Below, piece by piece: positions 36,621-47,222 of a stretch of 64,000 bases of DNA. The stretch is from Membranipora membranacea (Eukaryota > Bryozoa > Gymnolaemata > Cheilostomatida > Membraniporidae), in contig OU612071.1 of the NCBI GenBank assembly GCA_914767715.1, positions 3,222,001 to 3,286,000 of the forward strand, given 5' to 3'. A program made the translations under genes and the position numbers. The notes under the pieces were generated by a model. That model made no database searches. It was not told the origin of the DNA and saw nothing but the letters and a program-made list of their open reading frames with translations. Positions within the stretch are counted from its first letter, which is position 1; each line of letters starts with the position of its first letter.

Positions 36621-38361
36621 ATAAGAAAAATGATTCCATTTCCAAACCATCAGGGCAAAAAAATACCAAACAAAAAAAGTACAGACAACTACCCAAGATA
36701 TACACAGCCCTGTAAATCTTTTGTTTCAGAAGGAAGAATTTTCCTAAATTCAGCTGAGTGTTAACTGATGATGATGATGTGTTTATTTGTCTCATCAATT
36801 AGAGAAATAGAATGCTTCATGTGAGTGCTCTCTTGTTTAAAGTATAGACGGTAAAAATAAATGGATAAAAATTCATATAAAAAGTTTACTTTTTTGAGAA
36901 AGCGCTATTTAAATAGTGAACACAGTTAGCTCTAAAAGAAAGTTTGCGAAGGTTTACTCTGTACCGGATGGTGGAATAACGGCCTGATGGGCATTGAGTA
37001 AATGTCAACATGGGAGTTCAAAACTCATTTTAAGCACTTAAGTCCCATCCTAGGAAAGTGAGACATTTGACCCAAACAGGATAATCAGTACTTAATTTGT
37101 GTCAGACTATCATCTGGCTACTTCTTTTCAGCTAAAGCATGTCTAGAATACAGAGTATGTTATTGATTATATGAAATGAACTATAGTAAGTTATAGTAAG
37201 GTATAAAATATATAATATACATGATAACAAGAGATGAAATACACATTCACAAACCAGTACGCCCTCGCTGCAGCTGTTATATATCTTTATTACCACTCGT
37301 TTATGAGAAAACCTTGAAGGCCTACTATTCATATAACAATCGGCAGTGAAGGACAATTTTTCTCTGGAAGTACTTTGTTAGTGCTGAACATCTGTGTAAG
37401 AGGCGTGAAGACATTTAGTCCAGTTTTCTAGTCATCATCTGAAAAAGCACAGACTAACGAATGTAAAAATGAGTATCTTGAGGTGGCTAGCTGTGATGAT
37501 GCAGCTTAGTGACATATGATTATATGCATGTTTGTCATTATCAGACATAACACGTACTTTGTCTCAGACAAACAAAAGATACCGATATACCACCTAAAAT
37601 ATTCATATTATTACATTTTCTTTATCCTCATACATAAAGAATGTTATACAAATGTCACTTCATCGCCTCTGCCTTAAAATTTACCGGTTTAGTATGTTAG
37701 TTCTTATATTTTCTAAGACTAGCGATGCTTTTAAGTACGTGATGAGCAGTTTATTTACTAGAGCGGCACATCATTCATCGATCAAAAATAACTACTGAAC
37801 ATAAGATTGTAACAAATAGTCATCAAATAACAAATTCTCAATATCCCTCGGCTGGGTATATTACTTTACTTACTTTTTGCCTGTTGACATATATGATCCC
37901 GTAGTGTTTAATGGCCAACAGTAACAGAACTTCCTGTCTGCAAACAGAAAGTGGTTTTATGTTGTAAAATTTATCACAGGGTAGAGAGAACTCAAACAGC
38001 TTCTGTGAGGCTACAAAATAATATGTACCATACCATGCATTAACTTTTACTCTTTTTGTGTATATGCATAGTAAAACCTTATACAGGGCACTTGAACACT
38101 TTCAATGACAATTAATGAAAAATAATTATTCACATCATAGACTAGATGGAGCTTACCATTATATGATAAGCCATTGCTCTGCTTATAATTTCAAAGGCAC
38201 TAATTGTGAATACTTTAGGAATTCTCTCTCATTGTCTTGAAATAATGCCGTACAGGATGTATATAAATTCACATTTTTACCCAAAACTTAGTTTAATTTT
38301 TTTTTAATTGATAAACTAGCTTGAGAGAATATATTTTTGTTACTGAGACTCATGACATCTC
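36621..38361. other. Non-coding stretch, 3' flank of the NTase gene
   Basis: AT-rich with no supported gene on either strand. It probably includes the 3' UTR of the minus-strand gene ending at 38,362. Confidence 0.45.
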
Positions 38362-41193
38362 CTAATGATTAGATGCTACCCACCCACCTTTACTGTAGTG
38401 CTGACTGATATAGTTAGCTAACCTCCTCTTCTCCTCACTAAGTCGTTCCTCCAACTTTCTTGCTTTTTCCTCTAGAGCTTTGGCTGGTTCATCTTGTCCA
38501 AGAGCTCTCAGAACCTTTCCTCTTTCTGTCACAAGAGTAGAAAATTCCTCATTACATGCCGCGTCTCCGTAAGCCTCCTCCATATAACCTTGTGCTTCTC
38601 CAAGTGAATCGTCTGACTCGGTAAAGTCTCCATTCTCTTTCTGAACTCCAGCTATAGCCACAAGAACTCGGGCAGCATTCAGATTTGAATGATTCGTACG
38701 ATACACATCCAATGCAGCTGAATAATGCTTAGTTGCTATCCCCGTGTCCTCACCGCTGCACTTAGCCAGATCACCTCGTGTCTTCTCTAGTCTCCCGTAG
38801 ACGATGTGATTCGGCTGATTTGGATGAGCTTCGTCAAGCGTCCTCTTGGCTGCAAGATACCACTGATCGTTACCTTCTGGTTCTCTAACATCCTCTGATG
38901 TCTCAACCTCACAGTCTAACATGATATTGTCTAACAGTTTATCCTCTGGTAGCTGCTCTGGGTCATGTTCTGGCTGGCTGCTGACACACAGCTCCCCTCG
39001 AGTCAGCACGATCTCGCACATGAGATCCCTCACTCGCCCATCAGCTGGTAAAAGCCTCGTGCTGATGTTAGAAGCTGTGTCGAGGAATTTCTTATGTTTG
39101 AATATTCTTCCAAGATCGGTGAGGATTGCAACTTTTGTTTCGCCGTCAACATCTTTTTCGATAACCATTTTCAGGCCTAATGATCGCGACTTGGTGAAGT
39201 AGAGCTTGGAAATATCTTTACTGCCACAAAGATCGAAAAGCCCCCCGATAATAAAGACGCAGTGTGCCATTTCTCTAGTAGGATTGTTTATATAGTCAAG
39301 TCTGTCTTCAAAACTCATCTCATCAAATCCCGCAATCAAACTGTCATCTTTGCTCTTCCCATCTGATGCTGTATAAATGATGAACTCCTTCAACACTTTG
39401 AACAGCATCTGTAGAGGTGCCAATCTGTTCGGATACAGCAGCATAAGCAGTTTGGCCGATTCAAACTGAATGAGAGCTCGTTCTGTCTTCTCTTCTGGTG
39501 GCTCATTGCCAGTCAGACTGTTCTCTGCTAACTCATATTTTCCCAGTGCCTCACTCAGATTCCCCATCCCTTCATTACACTTTCCCATACCTCTGTAGAC
39601 GTCAGTTAGTTTTACGTCATGCTTCTTCATCTTCAGTTTGTCATCACGTACTTGTTGATACAGCTCCAGGGCCTGTTTGTAGTTCTTTAACTTGAGATGA
39701 GAATGTGCCAAAATGCAGCAAATATTAGGATCATCAGCAGATGAATCGGCTTGAACGACTTTGTCCCATTGGCCGGAATAGAAGTGTGCACGAGAAGAGC
39801 TATCAGGATTTTTATTGACATTCGTCTGAGTGATCTGCTTTATATCTTCTGCTGTTGAGAGGTTGCTCAGATTAGAACAATGAGACTGCATATCTAGGAT
39901 AGTTTCGCTAAGGATCTGAAATTCCTCTCTCGCCATTCTCCAGAGTTTACTACCAACAAACCCAAGTTTCTCCCCTCCATCCCTGAATGTAACAACATTT
40001 GTCCCTGTTTCTGTCTCCTCAGAGTCATATGTGGAGAACTGATCATGCTTAGAATCCATGAATATGTAGCATCTCAGACGTGAGTACGAGGCATGGGCAA
40101 GGAGAAACTGAAGAGAGGTGTTGAAAGACATTTCATGCTCTGAATGTAGTTTTTTCCAGCTTTCCAAGGTCTGCCAGGAGTCACATTCAGATGAACATGT
40201 GATGATTGCGGTGTCTAGAAGGACAAGTGAGGGGAATCTATAAAGTAAAGTTTTTGCATTCAATGTGAAACCTGCTGAATACTCATTGAATTCAGGCCGA
40301 AATTTGTACCGCTCTATGTCACTGAGCAGCATTTTTAGACTCACACTCAGTCTTTCAGAGTTCATTTTCTTGATTTTCTCTCTCTCTGCCTCAAAAACTG
40401 AGAGCAAATCTTCTTTTTTGTTGTGAGCGTATAGTAGAGTTGTGAATTTTAGCATAGCAGAAATATCCCCTTTTATTGCTTCTGTGGGATGAGGACCTTC
40501 GAATGTAGCCTTGTATACTTTAATCAGTTCACCAGGAGTGGAAAGGAACTGATTGGGATGGTCATCATTCCCTGTTGGGACATTACCAGATGATTTTGTT
40601 ATCCCATCGATTTGGTAGCCATGATCTCTTCCGTCCACATACCATCCTGATAGTTCCTCAATGTCCAGTGAGCTCATCTTTGTTTCCCTGAGGGTGCTTA
40701 TGTGGAAATATGTCAGGACCGCCAGCCGCTCAAAATATTCAGTGCGACCGGACTCCTCGACCAGAAATAGATATTCTATATCAGAGTAAGGTGTCGCCTC
40801 ACCTCTACCTAATGAGCCTATCCCAACCACAGAAAATGTACATGGAGGCTGTCTCCTAATACTCTCTAGAGATTTCTCAACTACTAGAGCAGCAAATTCC
40901 TTCATCATCTCATTAGAATCTTCAACGGTTTGTTGCATTTGTTTGGTGTTCCATTTGAGTTTGGGTTGATCATTCCTGATCTTGCTATCTAGCTTTTCGA
41001 TCTGAGGTTTTAGTGTAGTCCTAATCGAGCGTAGCCTATCATGGAGCCGACCAACATTCTTATAAAAAGTCTCGATACTGATGTTACAGTCTGAGTCAAG
41101 ATACATGCGGAGCACATTCCAGGCTCTCTGGTTCCATGAATCATCAGGTGATGAACTGAATGTCACTGCAGCTGAGTTGTAAAGAGTGAAAGC
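38362..41193 (-). CDS. GlnD/DUF294-like nucleotidyltransferase with TPR-like repeats (3' exon of ANK-NTase-TPR gene)
   Basis: One large minus-strand exon of 943 codons, beginning after acceptor TTGTTACAG (41,196-41,194) in phase 0 with AFTLYNSAAVTF. About residues 124-141 carry GIGSLGRGEATPYSDIEY, the GS...SDxE signature of polymerase-beta-fold nucleotidyltransferases of the GlnD/DUF294 type; D and E of SDIE would bind metal. A helical region follows (about 240-440) like the domain after NTase in that family. TPR-like helix pairs are visible at about 470-565 (NYKQALELYQQV, NLSEALGKYELAE) and in the last 150 residues (ATKHYSAALDVYR, ALEEKARKLEERL). No signal peptide or membrane segment, so cytosolic. 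It would transfer a nucleotide to a protein or small molecule; the substrate is unknown. No internal stop in 2.8 kb, so the exon is under selection or only recently lost. Confidence 0.85.
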   Translation of the reverse strand, partial: AFTLYNSAAVTFSSSPDDSWNQRAWNVLRMYLDSDCNISIETFYKNVGRLHDRLRSIRTTLKPQIEKLDSKIRNDQPKLKWNTKQMQQTVEDSNEMMKEFAALVVEKSLESIRRQPPCTFSVVGIGSLGRGEATPYSDIEYLFLVEESGRTEYFERLAVLTYFHISTLRETKMSSLDIEELSGWYVDGRDHGYQIDGITKSSGNVPTGNDDHPNQFLSTPGELIKVYKATFEGPHPTEAIKGDISAMLKFTTLLYAHNKKEDLLSVFEAEREKIKKMNSERLSVSLKMLLSDIERYKFRPEFNEYSAGFTLNAKTLLYRFPSLVLLDTAIITCSSECDSWQTLESWKKLHSEHEMSFNTSLQFLLAHASYSRLRCYIFMDSKHDQFSTYDSEETETGTNVVTFRDGGEKLGFVGSKLWRMAREEFQILSETILDMQSHCSNLSNLSTAEDIKQITQTNVNKNPDSSSRAHFYSGQWDKVVQADSSADDPNICCILAHSHLKLKNYKQALELYQQVRDDKLKMKKHDVKLTDVYRGMGKCNEGMGNLSEALGKYELAENSLTGNEPPEEKTERALIQFESAKLLMLLYPNRLAPLQMLFKVLKEFIIYTASDGKSKDDSLIAGFDEMSFEDRLDYINNPTREMAHCVFIIGGLFDLCGSKDISKLYFTKSRSLGLKMVIEKDVDGETKVAILTDLGRIFKHKKFLDTASNISTRLLPADGRVRDLMCEIVLTRGELCVSSQPEHDPEQLPEDKLLDNIMLDCEVETSEDVREPEGNDQWYLAAKRTLDEAHPNQPNHIVYGRLEKTRGDLAKCSGEDTGIATKHYSAALDVYRTNHSNLNAARVLVAIAGVQKENGDFTESDDSLGEAQGYMEEAYGDAACNEEFSTLVTERGKVLRALGQDEPAKALEEKARKLEERLSEEKRRLANYISQHYSKGGWVASNH

Positions 41194-41438
41194 CTGTAAC
41201 AATCAAATCATAGTCTCACATTATATCTAACTGTGTAATCAGAGTGACTAAATTATTATTCAGAAACTTAGGAAGATATGTTTAGGATATCATGAGTATG
41301 ATGCATTTATGAAAACTGTTATCAAGTACCTATTAAGGGTTAACATAGGTGCAGTGATTCCTTAGTATTTGATCATCGTTCCTGAATTTGGTACCTATAG
41401 CCTACAGGATATTCATTTATTTTGAATAAACTGCTCAC

Positions 41439-41588
41439 CTTAAGAGCATCTTGCCATCGTCAATGAATAACAAAATTGATCTCATAGAACTCAGCTAGAG
41501 CATTCAGATGTGGCTTCTGTGACTCGAGATCTTTAATGCCTCTCTGCATGTAAGATTTCTGAAATGACTTCTTTATCTTATCGCTCAT
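41439..41588 (-). pseudogene. Linker exon of the ANK-NTase-TPR gene, with in-frame TGA
   Basis: 50 codons from ATG at 41,588 (after a possible acceptor TATTTAAAG) to donor AAG|GTGAGC at 41,439. It reads MSDKIKKSFQKSYMQRGIKD and ends RWQDALK, which continues in phase 0 straight into AFTLYNSA of the NTase exon. The upstream ankyrin exon also ends in phase 0. A TGA at 41,462-41,460, seven codons before the donor, breaks the frame. This could be a nonsense mutation, an assembly error, or a sign that the NTase part starts elsewhere. ATG here may also be an alternative gene start. Confidence 0.65.
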
Positions 41589-41745
41589 CTTTAAATATTA
41601 GAGGTTAAAAATTTACTTTCAAACAATTACTGTTAGCTGTTACCTTTTAGAAAAAAGCAATAAATATAAATGTTCAGAGTAATGATTACCATTTGTCATT
41701 GCATTGTGGAGAAGGGGGAGGGATGAGGGGAAGAATCATGCTTAC

Positions 41746-42660
41746 CGCTCTCATCAGAGGTGGTGATAGGTTTGCTACAAGAGTCTCTACTGCTGCTTTC
41801 TGGTTTATGAAATGATAAGCTGTCATACTTCTATTACTTCTTACATATATGAGCTTCAGCTGCTGTTCTGGTGTTAGATTAACTAATAAAGCCTTCACTG
41901 TCTCTGGGTGACCCTCTTGTGATGCCCGGTATAAAGCTGTACTACCATCGTCTTCCTCCACAGATATGAGTTGAAACTGCTGATCTGGTGTAAGTTTATC
42001 TAATAGAGCCTTCACTGTGTCTGTGTGACCATTCCATGATGCCCTGTGTAAAGCTGTCCTACCACCTTCACCCTTTATAGAGATGAGCTGAAGCTGCCGT
42101 TCTGGTGTTAGATTAACTAATAAAGCCTTCACTGTCTCTGTGTGACCATCATGTGATGCCCAGTGTAAAGCTGTACTACCATCGTCTTCCTCCACAGATA
42201 TGAGTTGAAGGTGCTGATCTGGTGTAAGTTTATCTAATAGAGCCTTCACTGTGTCTGTGTCACCATCCCTTGATGGGCAGTGTAAAACTGTCCTACCACG
42301 GTAATCGTCTATAGAGATGAGCTGCAGCTGCTGTTCTGGTGTAAGGTTATCTAATAGAGCCTTCACTGTGTCTGTGTCACCATCCCTTGATGGCCAGTGT
42401 AAAACTGTCCTACCAATGTAATCCTCTATAGAGATGGGCTGCAGCTGCTGTTCTGGTGTTAGATTTTCTAATAAAGCCTTCACTGTGTCTGTGTGACCTT
42501 TAATTGCTGCCCAGTGTATAGCTGTCCTACCACCCTCATCTTTTATAGAGAGGAGCTGTAGCTGCTGATCTGGTGTCAGATTATCTAAAATAGCCTTCAC
42601 TGTCTCTGTGTGACCTCGCCGTGATGCTAGCAATAAAGAGTCTGAAATGTGCAGATCCAT
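41746..42660 (-). CDS. Ankyrin-repeat exon (5' exon of ANK-NTase-TPR gene)
   Basis: 305 codons from ATG at 42,660 to donor GCG|GTAAGC at 41,746, phase 0. It holds a partial first repeat, six clear ankyrin repeats and a degenerate last one. The period is 39 residues (117 bp), not the usual 33, because of an insert close to NLTPEQQLQLIS between GRTALHWAS-DGHTDTVKALL cores. Repeats are very alike at DNA level, a sign of recent expansion or homogenisation. Ankyrin repeats bind proteins; here they would be the recognition arm of the NTase. If the donor is not used, the frame runs on 19 codons to a stop at 41,686. An RTE fragment starts only about 225 bp upstream, so the promoter is short or displaced. 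Confidence 0.85.
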
Positions 42661-42884
42661 TGCTTTGTCCAGTACGGTGGATGATTATTGTCTGTATCTG
42701 AATAATAATGACAATGGTGTAAATGAGTAATGATAAAATTTATCAGTGCTGTGTTTTGGAGCTTCGTAGTAATTAAATTCATCAGTGGCTAGGTCAGGTG
42801 GATTACCTGCTACTGGATAACCATGAAAACCGGTACAACCTGTGTCATGGGTTGCGTGGTCAGCGACTAAACTGACCACCAAAC

Positions 42885-43445
42885 CCTACGGGTTTGACGG
42901 GTGAGACTGGACATCCTGAGGTCTGTGGTTGACCATGCCAGTCAGTGTGAGGTGACACGCACTCCCAGCAGCAGGGATTAACATACCAATCCTTTGGTCA
43001 GTCACTTCAACAGATTAGGGGCACAGTCTGTCTAGGCCTGTCCTTGCCACTGTCCACCCCTCTTCCTGCCAAGTTTGTGCGACTAGTCCGGTAAAAGCTA
43101 GTAGTTTTCATGAAATGGTCTATCAGAAACAAACTCATGCCGGCTCGGAAGTCGACAGGAATAACAAGATCCCCGCTGACCTGTTTTCACTCCGACAGTC
43201 AGCGAAAAGTATGCTAGGAGACAGAAGGAGGAAGAGAGATGTAGCTCTGAATGTAGCAGAATGGAATGTACGCATATTGATGGATAGATCTGCGCCGCAG
43301 CACCCAGGGAGACAGACAGCACTTGTGACCATGGGGACGGACAGATATGGAATAGATGAAGCAGCACTTAGTGAAACACGATTACCAGGATATGATATCT
43401 TGGAAGATCATGGGTATGTTTTCTTCTGGAGTGGTAGGTCAGCTT
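42885..43445 (+). mobile_element. RTE-type LINE, 5' end fragment (endonuclease start)
   Basis: The frame from 43,115 reads ALNVAEWNVRILMDR, GRQTALVTMGTDRYGIDEAA and LSETRLPGYDIL, ending FFWSGRSA. This is the N-terminal APE-endonuclease region of RTE elements. 42,885-43,114 resembles their 5' UTR. The copy stops abruptly at the hairpin at 43,446. The gene annotated on the opposite strand starts at 42,660. Confidence 0.8.
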
Positions 43446-43533
43446 AGCGCTTATTGGTGATATCCAGCCACCCGCACTGTTGTGAACAACTGTTGTTAAC
43501 AGTGCGGGTGGCTGGATATCACCAATAAGCGCT
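43446..43533. repeat. Perfect hairpin, 36-bp arms
   Basis: The left arm AGCGCTTATTGGTGATATCC... (43,446-43,481) is the exact reverse complement of 43,498-43,533, with a 16-nt loop. It begins where the RTE fragment ends. It may be a tiny foldback element or a rearrangement scar. Confidence 0.95.
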
Positions 43534-44634
43534 ATGATTACACTTATTACACATAGAGAGTTGAGACTGATATCCTATCCCTTAACTATTTCTTATATGA
43601 AGGGGAGGGGGAGATACTTGGAGGTTTGGAAGGTTTTTTGCTTCGTCAAGGTAAACTGAAAATCTTAACTGAATAACTTTATATCGCTGATCCTTCCCTC
43701 TTGACCAAGTTTCTGGTTTTTTTGTGTTGGCGAGAGTTGCCCATTTGTTCCTGGAGAGAAATTTTAGATTGTGAAATTACAACTTATTCCAACTTTGGTC
43801 TTGCCAAAATCATGGACAATGAATGCACATAATTTCAGGCGCAAATTGTCAAGACTCTATTTTTGGCCATGTTCATTTTTAGAATGTGCACTTGATGGTA
43901 GGGGTTCATGTCATTAACTCTGTACAATGCCCAATGTTTGGTGACACATTGGCAGACAATGGATGGCTTTACATTCAATTTTTAATTCCTTGTGTTTGTC
44001 TCATTGACCAAAAATTAAGGTCGCAGTTGATGATGTAGTAATTGTTTTATTTTAATTTTGATTGCAAGATTGTTCTCATTCTTGCGTTTTGAAACATAGT
44101 TTAGGAATCGATCGCGATGTGATATGAAAACTTGTGAGTGTAGTGAAAAGAGCATGCCACTCTTATCAAATATTTTCTTTGAAAGTCAATGAAAGTTAAA
44201 TGTTGATAGTTTTCACGCTCATTTATTGCCGATCGATTTCAGTCACCCTCAAGACACACTAAGACAATAGCAGTTACAGTTTAAATGAATTATCCAAACA
44301 CATCATAAAATTGTGAGTGGCACTTCAGTACTTAGCAAAATAATTTAGTGGTCATCCGTCAGGGAGAAAAAAAGAGTGATGGAGGTCTGGTTCAAATTAC
44401 ATCCTACTATTTTAGGGCCTACTGATGTGGAAATGACCGTACTGTGTGGACCACCATATGTTTCCTACAGAGTGTTTCAGTATCTACCTTAGACTGAATA
44501 AGGGGCCATAATTTAGCATTGAGGCAGCCAATTCAATTTCAATAGAATTTTCGGTCAGAAAATTGCAAATCTTTCAGCAATTTTCCACAATAAATACGAT
44601 GCCATGTGTTTGCAAAACTCAATTTCAAACTAAG
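43534..44634. other. Non-coding stretch, no gene seen
   Basis: No supported frame. The last part may be promoter for the short exon at 44,635. Confidence 0.45.
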
Positions 44635-44660
44635 ATGGCGACGACAAGCGAGAATCTGAG
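44635..44660 (+). CDS. Possible first coding exon
   Basis: AAGATGGCGACGACAAGCGA starts an open frame MATTSENLR, cut by donor AG|GTAAAT at 44,661. The AAGATGGCG context is a strong start site and is the YY1-type motif often found over start codons in animals. No matching second exon was identified. Confidence 0.3.
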
Positions 44661-44754
44661 GTAAATCCGGTAATTTATCAACAAACAGATACTTTGAATA
44701 TGTTAGATATTATGCAGTGTCATAACATCCATTTGTTTGCAGCAGCTTTGGTTC

Positions 44755-45725
44755 ATATCTTTATCAAGTGACATAGACACAGCGATTCCATAAATAAAAA
44801 CCAAGGGATAGTTCCACCAGTACAACAAAATATGTATTGCTCATAAGACTTCAAAAGTATGACCTTCTAATTCAACACTGATATCCAATGCAATAATATT
44901 GGTACAGCTATGAAGAAAGGGAGCAGCGTCTAATGTTCACTAAGAAAGACAAAATTCCAATACCTTATTTCCTGTATAAATAGCTAATTGGAATAGAGAA
45001 TCGAGACAATCCACCCACTATGGTTCCAAATTTCCTGGTGATAAATCCAAACCTGACAGCTTATTGCATCATACAAGCCGATGACAATCATGATCATGTT
45101 TTGAGAAGGGCCATACTCGACCAAAAGGATGGCGCTAATTTAGATCATACCACTCACCTCCGCCAGGTACTTTGTCAGGTGTCTAACAAAAATGTTTATG
45201 CTTCTGGCTTTCCGTCAAAATGTGCTGCAACCAACAGGATGCACAATCTATCCGGTAACAATTGCAAAAGTTTTTAAAGACAAATCAAAACCTATTCTAG
45301 CCTATGGAAAATAAAAATAACTATTATCGAGTTTTGGGAATAATTTGTCTTGACATGATGTCATTATGTGGGGTTGATGCTCGAGCTTATTTTTTTAAAC
45401 ACAGATTTGTATTTGTTGCGCAACATGCATGATATAATAACAATACCGGCCTATCATAGCTATTTTAATTGATCATGCTACAGTAGGATTTCAATAAAAT
45501 GCTCTATAATTACATTAAACCGTATTGGTATCAGAGCTGATTGTAGGTTTACTTTAGATTTTTATAGTACCAATGACTACGCTAAATACAGACTATACAG
45601 TAGCTCATAACACTGTGCCATTTTAATACTGAGCTGAGTAAAGGCCATCGCTACTTTTCCGCCGTGCATTATTAACAGCGTCGTCAAACCTAAACATCGA
45701 TAGCTACAGCTATAGGTAACATCAC
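44755..45725 (+). repeat. Segmental duplication block C
   Basis: A third copy of the part of blocks A and B covering unit f and unit d (compare 4,541-5,440 and 54,900-56,160). Similarity stops at AACATCACAGAGTAAAG near 45,735. Confidence 0.85.
44890..45310 (+). repeat. Triplicated repeat unit f with a short open frame, copy 2
   Basis: Here the frame runs 45,020-45,277 with an ATG and includes HLRQVLCQVSNKNVYASGF. Confidence 0.55.
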
Positions 45726-46035
45726 AGAGTAAAGGTGTAGCTCCACAGGCCTACGTTATGTCTGTAACAGCTAACCGACGCTACGAATGACGTCATAGGT
45801 CGACGTTGGTTATCCTATATTGCATCGGTATAGACACACCAGCATGTTGGTCTTTGTGCCAACGCTTCATTGCCTACGCTTCATTGATTGGTCAATACAA
45901 TCACACCCCTCCTTTCTGATTGGCTCTCATATTCTATAACAATTCATATTCATCTCTTTCTCAATCATTCACACATTTTTCATTCCACAAACACAGATCA
46001 CACTCAGACTAAACACAGAGCTCTCTCTCTCTCAC

Positions 46036-46230
46036 TTGACACACACACTCAGACAGCTCATACTTCTGGTTAAGGAAAATCCCCCCATTTATGATAAGAA
46101 GGACCATAGGTATAAAGAAAGAGGACCAGGCGGAGTAGTATCTAACATCTGGGAGGCTATTTACCAGCAGCTCAGACTTTCCTACCCAACCTTTGTGACA
46201 GTGTCGCATTTACAGCAGCAAACAGGATAA
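46036..46230 (+). pseudogene. MADF-like DNA-binding domain exon, isolated
   Basis: The frame reads LRQLILLVKENPPIYDKK, then HRYKERG, then IWEAIYQQL. This fits the first two helices of a MADF (Myb/SANT-like) domain, seen in animal transcription factors and in the accessory protein of Harbinger transposons. The third helix and the rest of the gene are not visible. The frame stops at 46,230. A decayed transposon or orphan exon is most likely. Confidence 0.5.
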
Positions 46231-46558
46231 TTTCTATATCAACTTCAGACGCAATAAGAACATCCAATATTATAGCTAGCATCATCATCAGTACACTCAA
46301 CCTCGACTCGAGGACACGCAGTTACCAGCTAGTGCATATCACCTCGAATCAGGGACAGGCAAATATATGCAAATCTAAATTCTATTCTTAATACCAGTGC
46401 CACCCTAACGCCAGAACCGTGACAATCATGACAATCCAGTAAAGGTGGCACCAACGGAGACAATTCAGAATTAGCATGATGTCTGACTTACACCAACCAA
46501 CACTTGCGGCCGATCAACCCTGGATCAACCCACTCTTGCGGCCGATCAACCCTCTTTT

Positions 46559-47202
46559 TGTGGGAAATTGAAAATTGTGTTGAAATCTTGTTTTTTTGCT
46601 TATTGACGTCAGCAGTTTTTTAATGTGTCTGGAACCATGCTATATAAGAGCATGGTTCACCAATGGAAAGCATGAATTGATTTGAATGAATTGATATGAT
46701 TTGATTTGATTTGTTTGGCGACCCTCTGGTCGTCAAGCAGCGCTCTTTGTTTGCAACTTCATTTGGAGACAGGTCAGTTTTTTTAAACATGAAAGTTCTA
46801 TGAGTTATTATTATAATATTTTCATTTATTGTATGTTAGTGATATTCATAGGGAAATAGAACTTGCCTTATTATTTAATAATGGCACAGTATAACATTTG
46901 GTTGGATTATCTATACCATCATCTAATTGAGTTAAATGAATTAAAGCCAGCATGCATGGCATCATTAACTAGAGAGCATGACTTGTAGAAATAAGACGTG
47001 CATGGTTAAGTTGAATTGCGTTTAATGTTAAACTTGATAAGAATTAAAAGGCATGCTCTTGAGTCAAGTGTTTGATCGAATCAAATGATATCCCATATAA
47101 ATAAGTCAGTGTCACATAGTGAGCATCATCATACCGAGCTCGTGAGCACAGATCTCAGTAGCGGAGAGTTAATGTGGTGACTCCATAACCCGGAATCCCA
47201 CA
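46559..47202 (+). mobile_element. Long terminal repeat (5' LTR) of an LTR retrotransposon
   Basis: 644 bp starting TGTGGGA and ending TCCCACA, a 7-bp perfect terminal inverted repeat of TG...CA form. It has an internal TATA box and is followed two bases later by a tRNA primer-like site. A second LTR is not in view; the assembly gap may hide it. Confidence 0.65.
46641..46648 (+). promoter_or_regulatory. TATA box of the LTR
   Basis: TATATAAG about 80 bp into the LTR, followed by GAGCATGGTTC. The position suits the start of the R region. Confidence 0.55.
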
Positions 47203-47204
47203 AT

Positions 47205-47222
47205 TGGTGCTCGCCGAGTGAG
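47205..47222 (+). other. Primer binding site
   Basis: TGGTGCTCGCCGAGTGAG directly after the LTR. Its complement ends in ACCA, as the 3' end of a tRNA would. The tRNA species was not identified. Confidence 0.55.

Noticed and set aside
38921-39695. Plus-strand frames opposite the NTase exon (38,921-39,202 and 39,498-39,695)
   Set aside because: Shadow frames of the 943-codon minus-strand exon; no domains.
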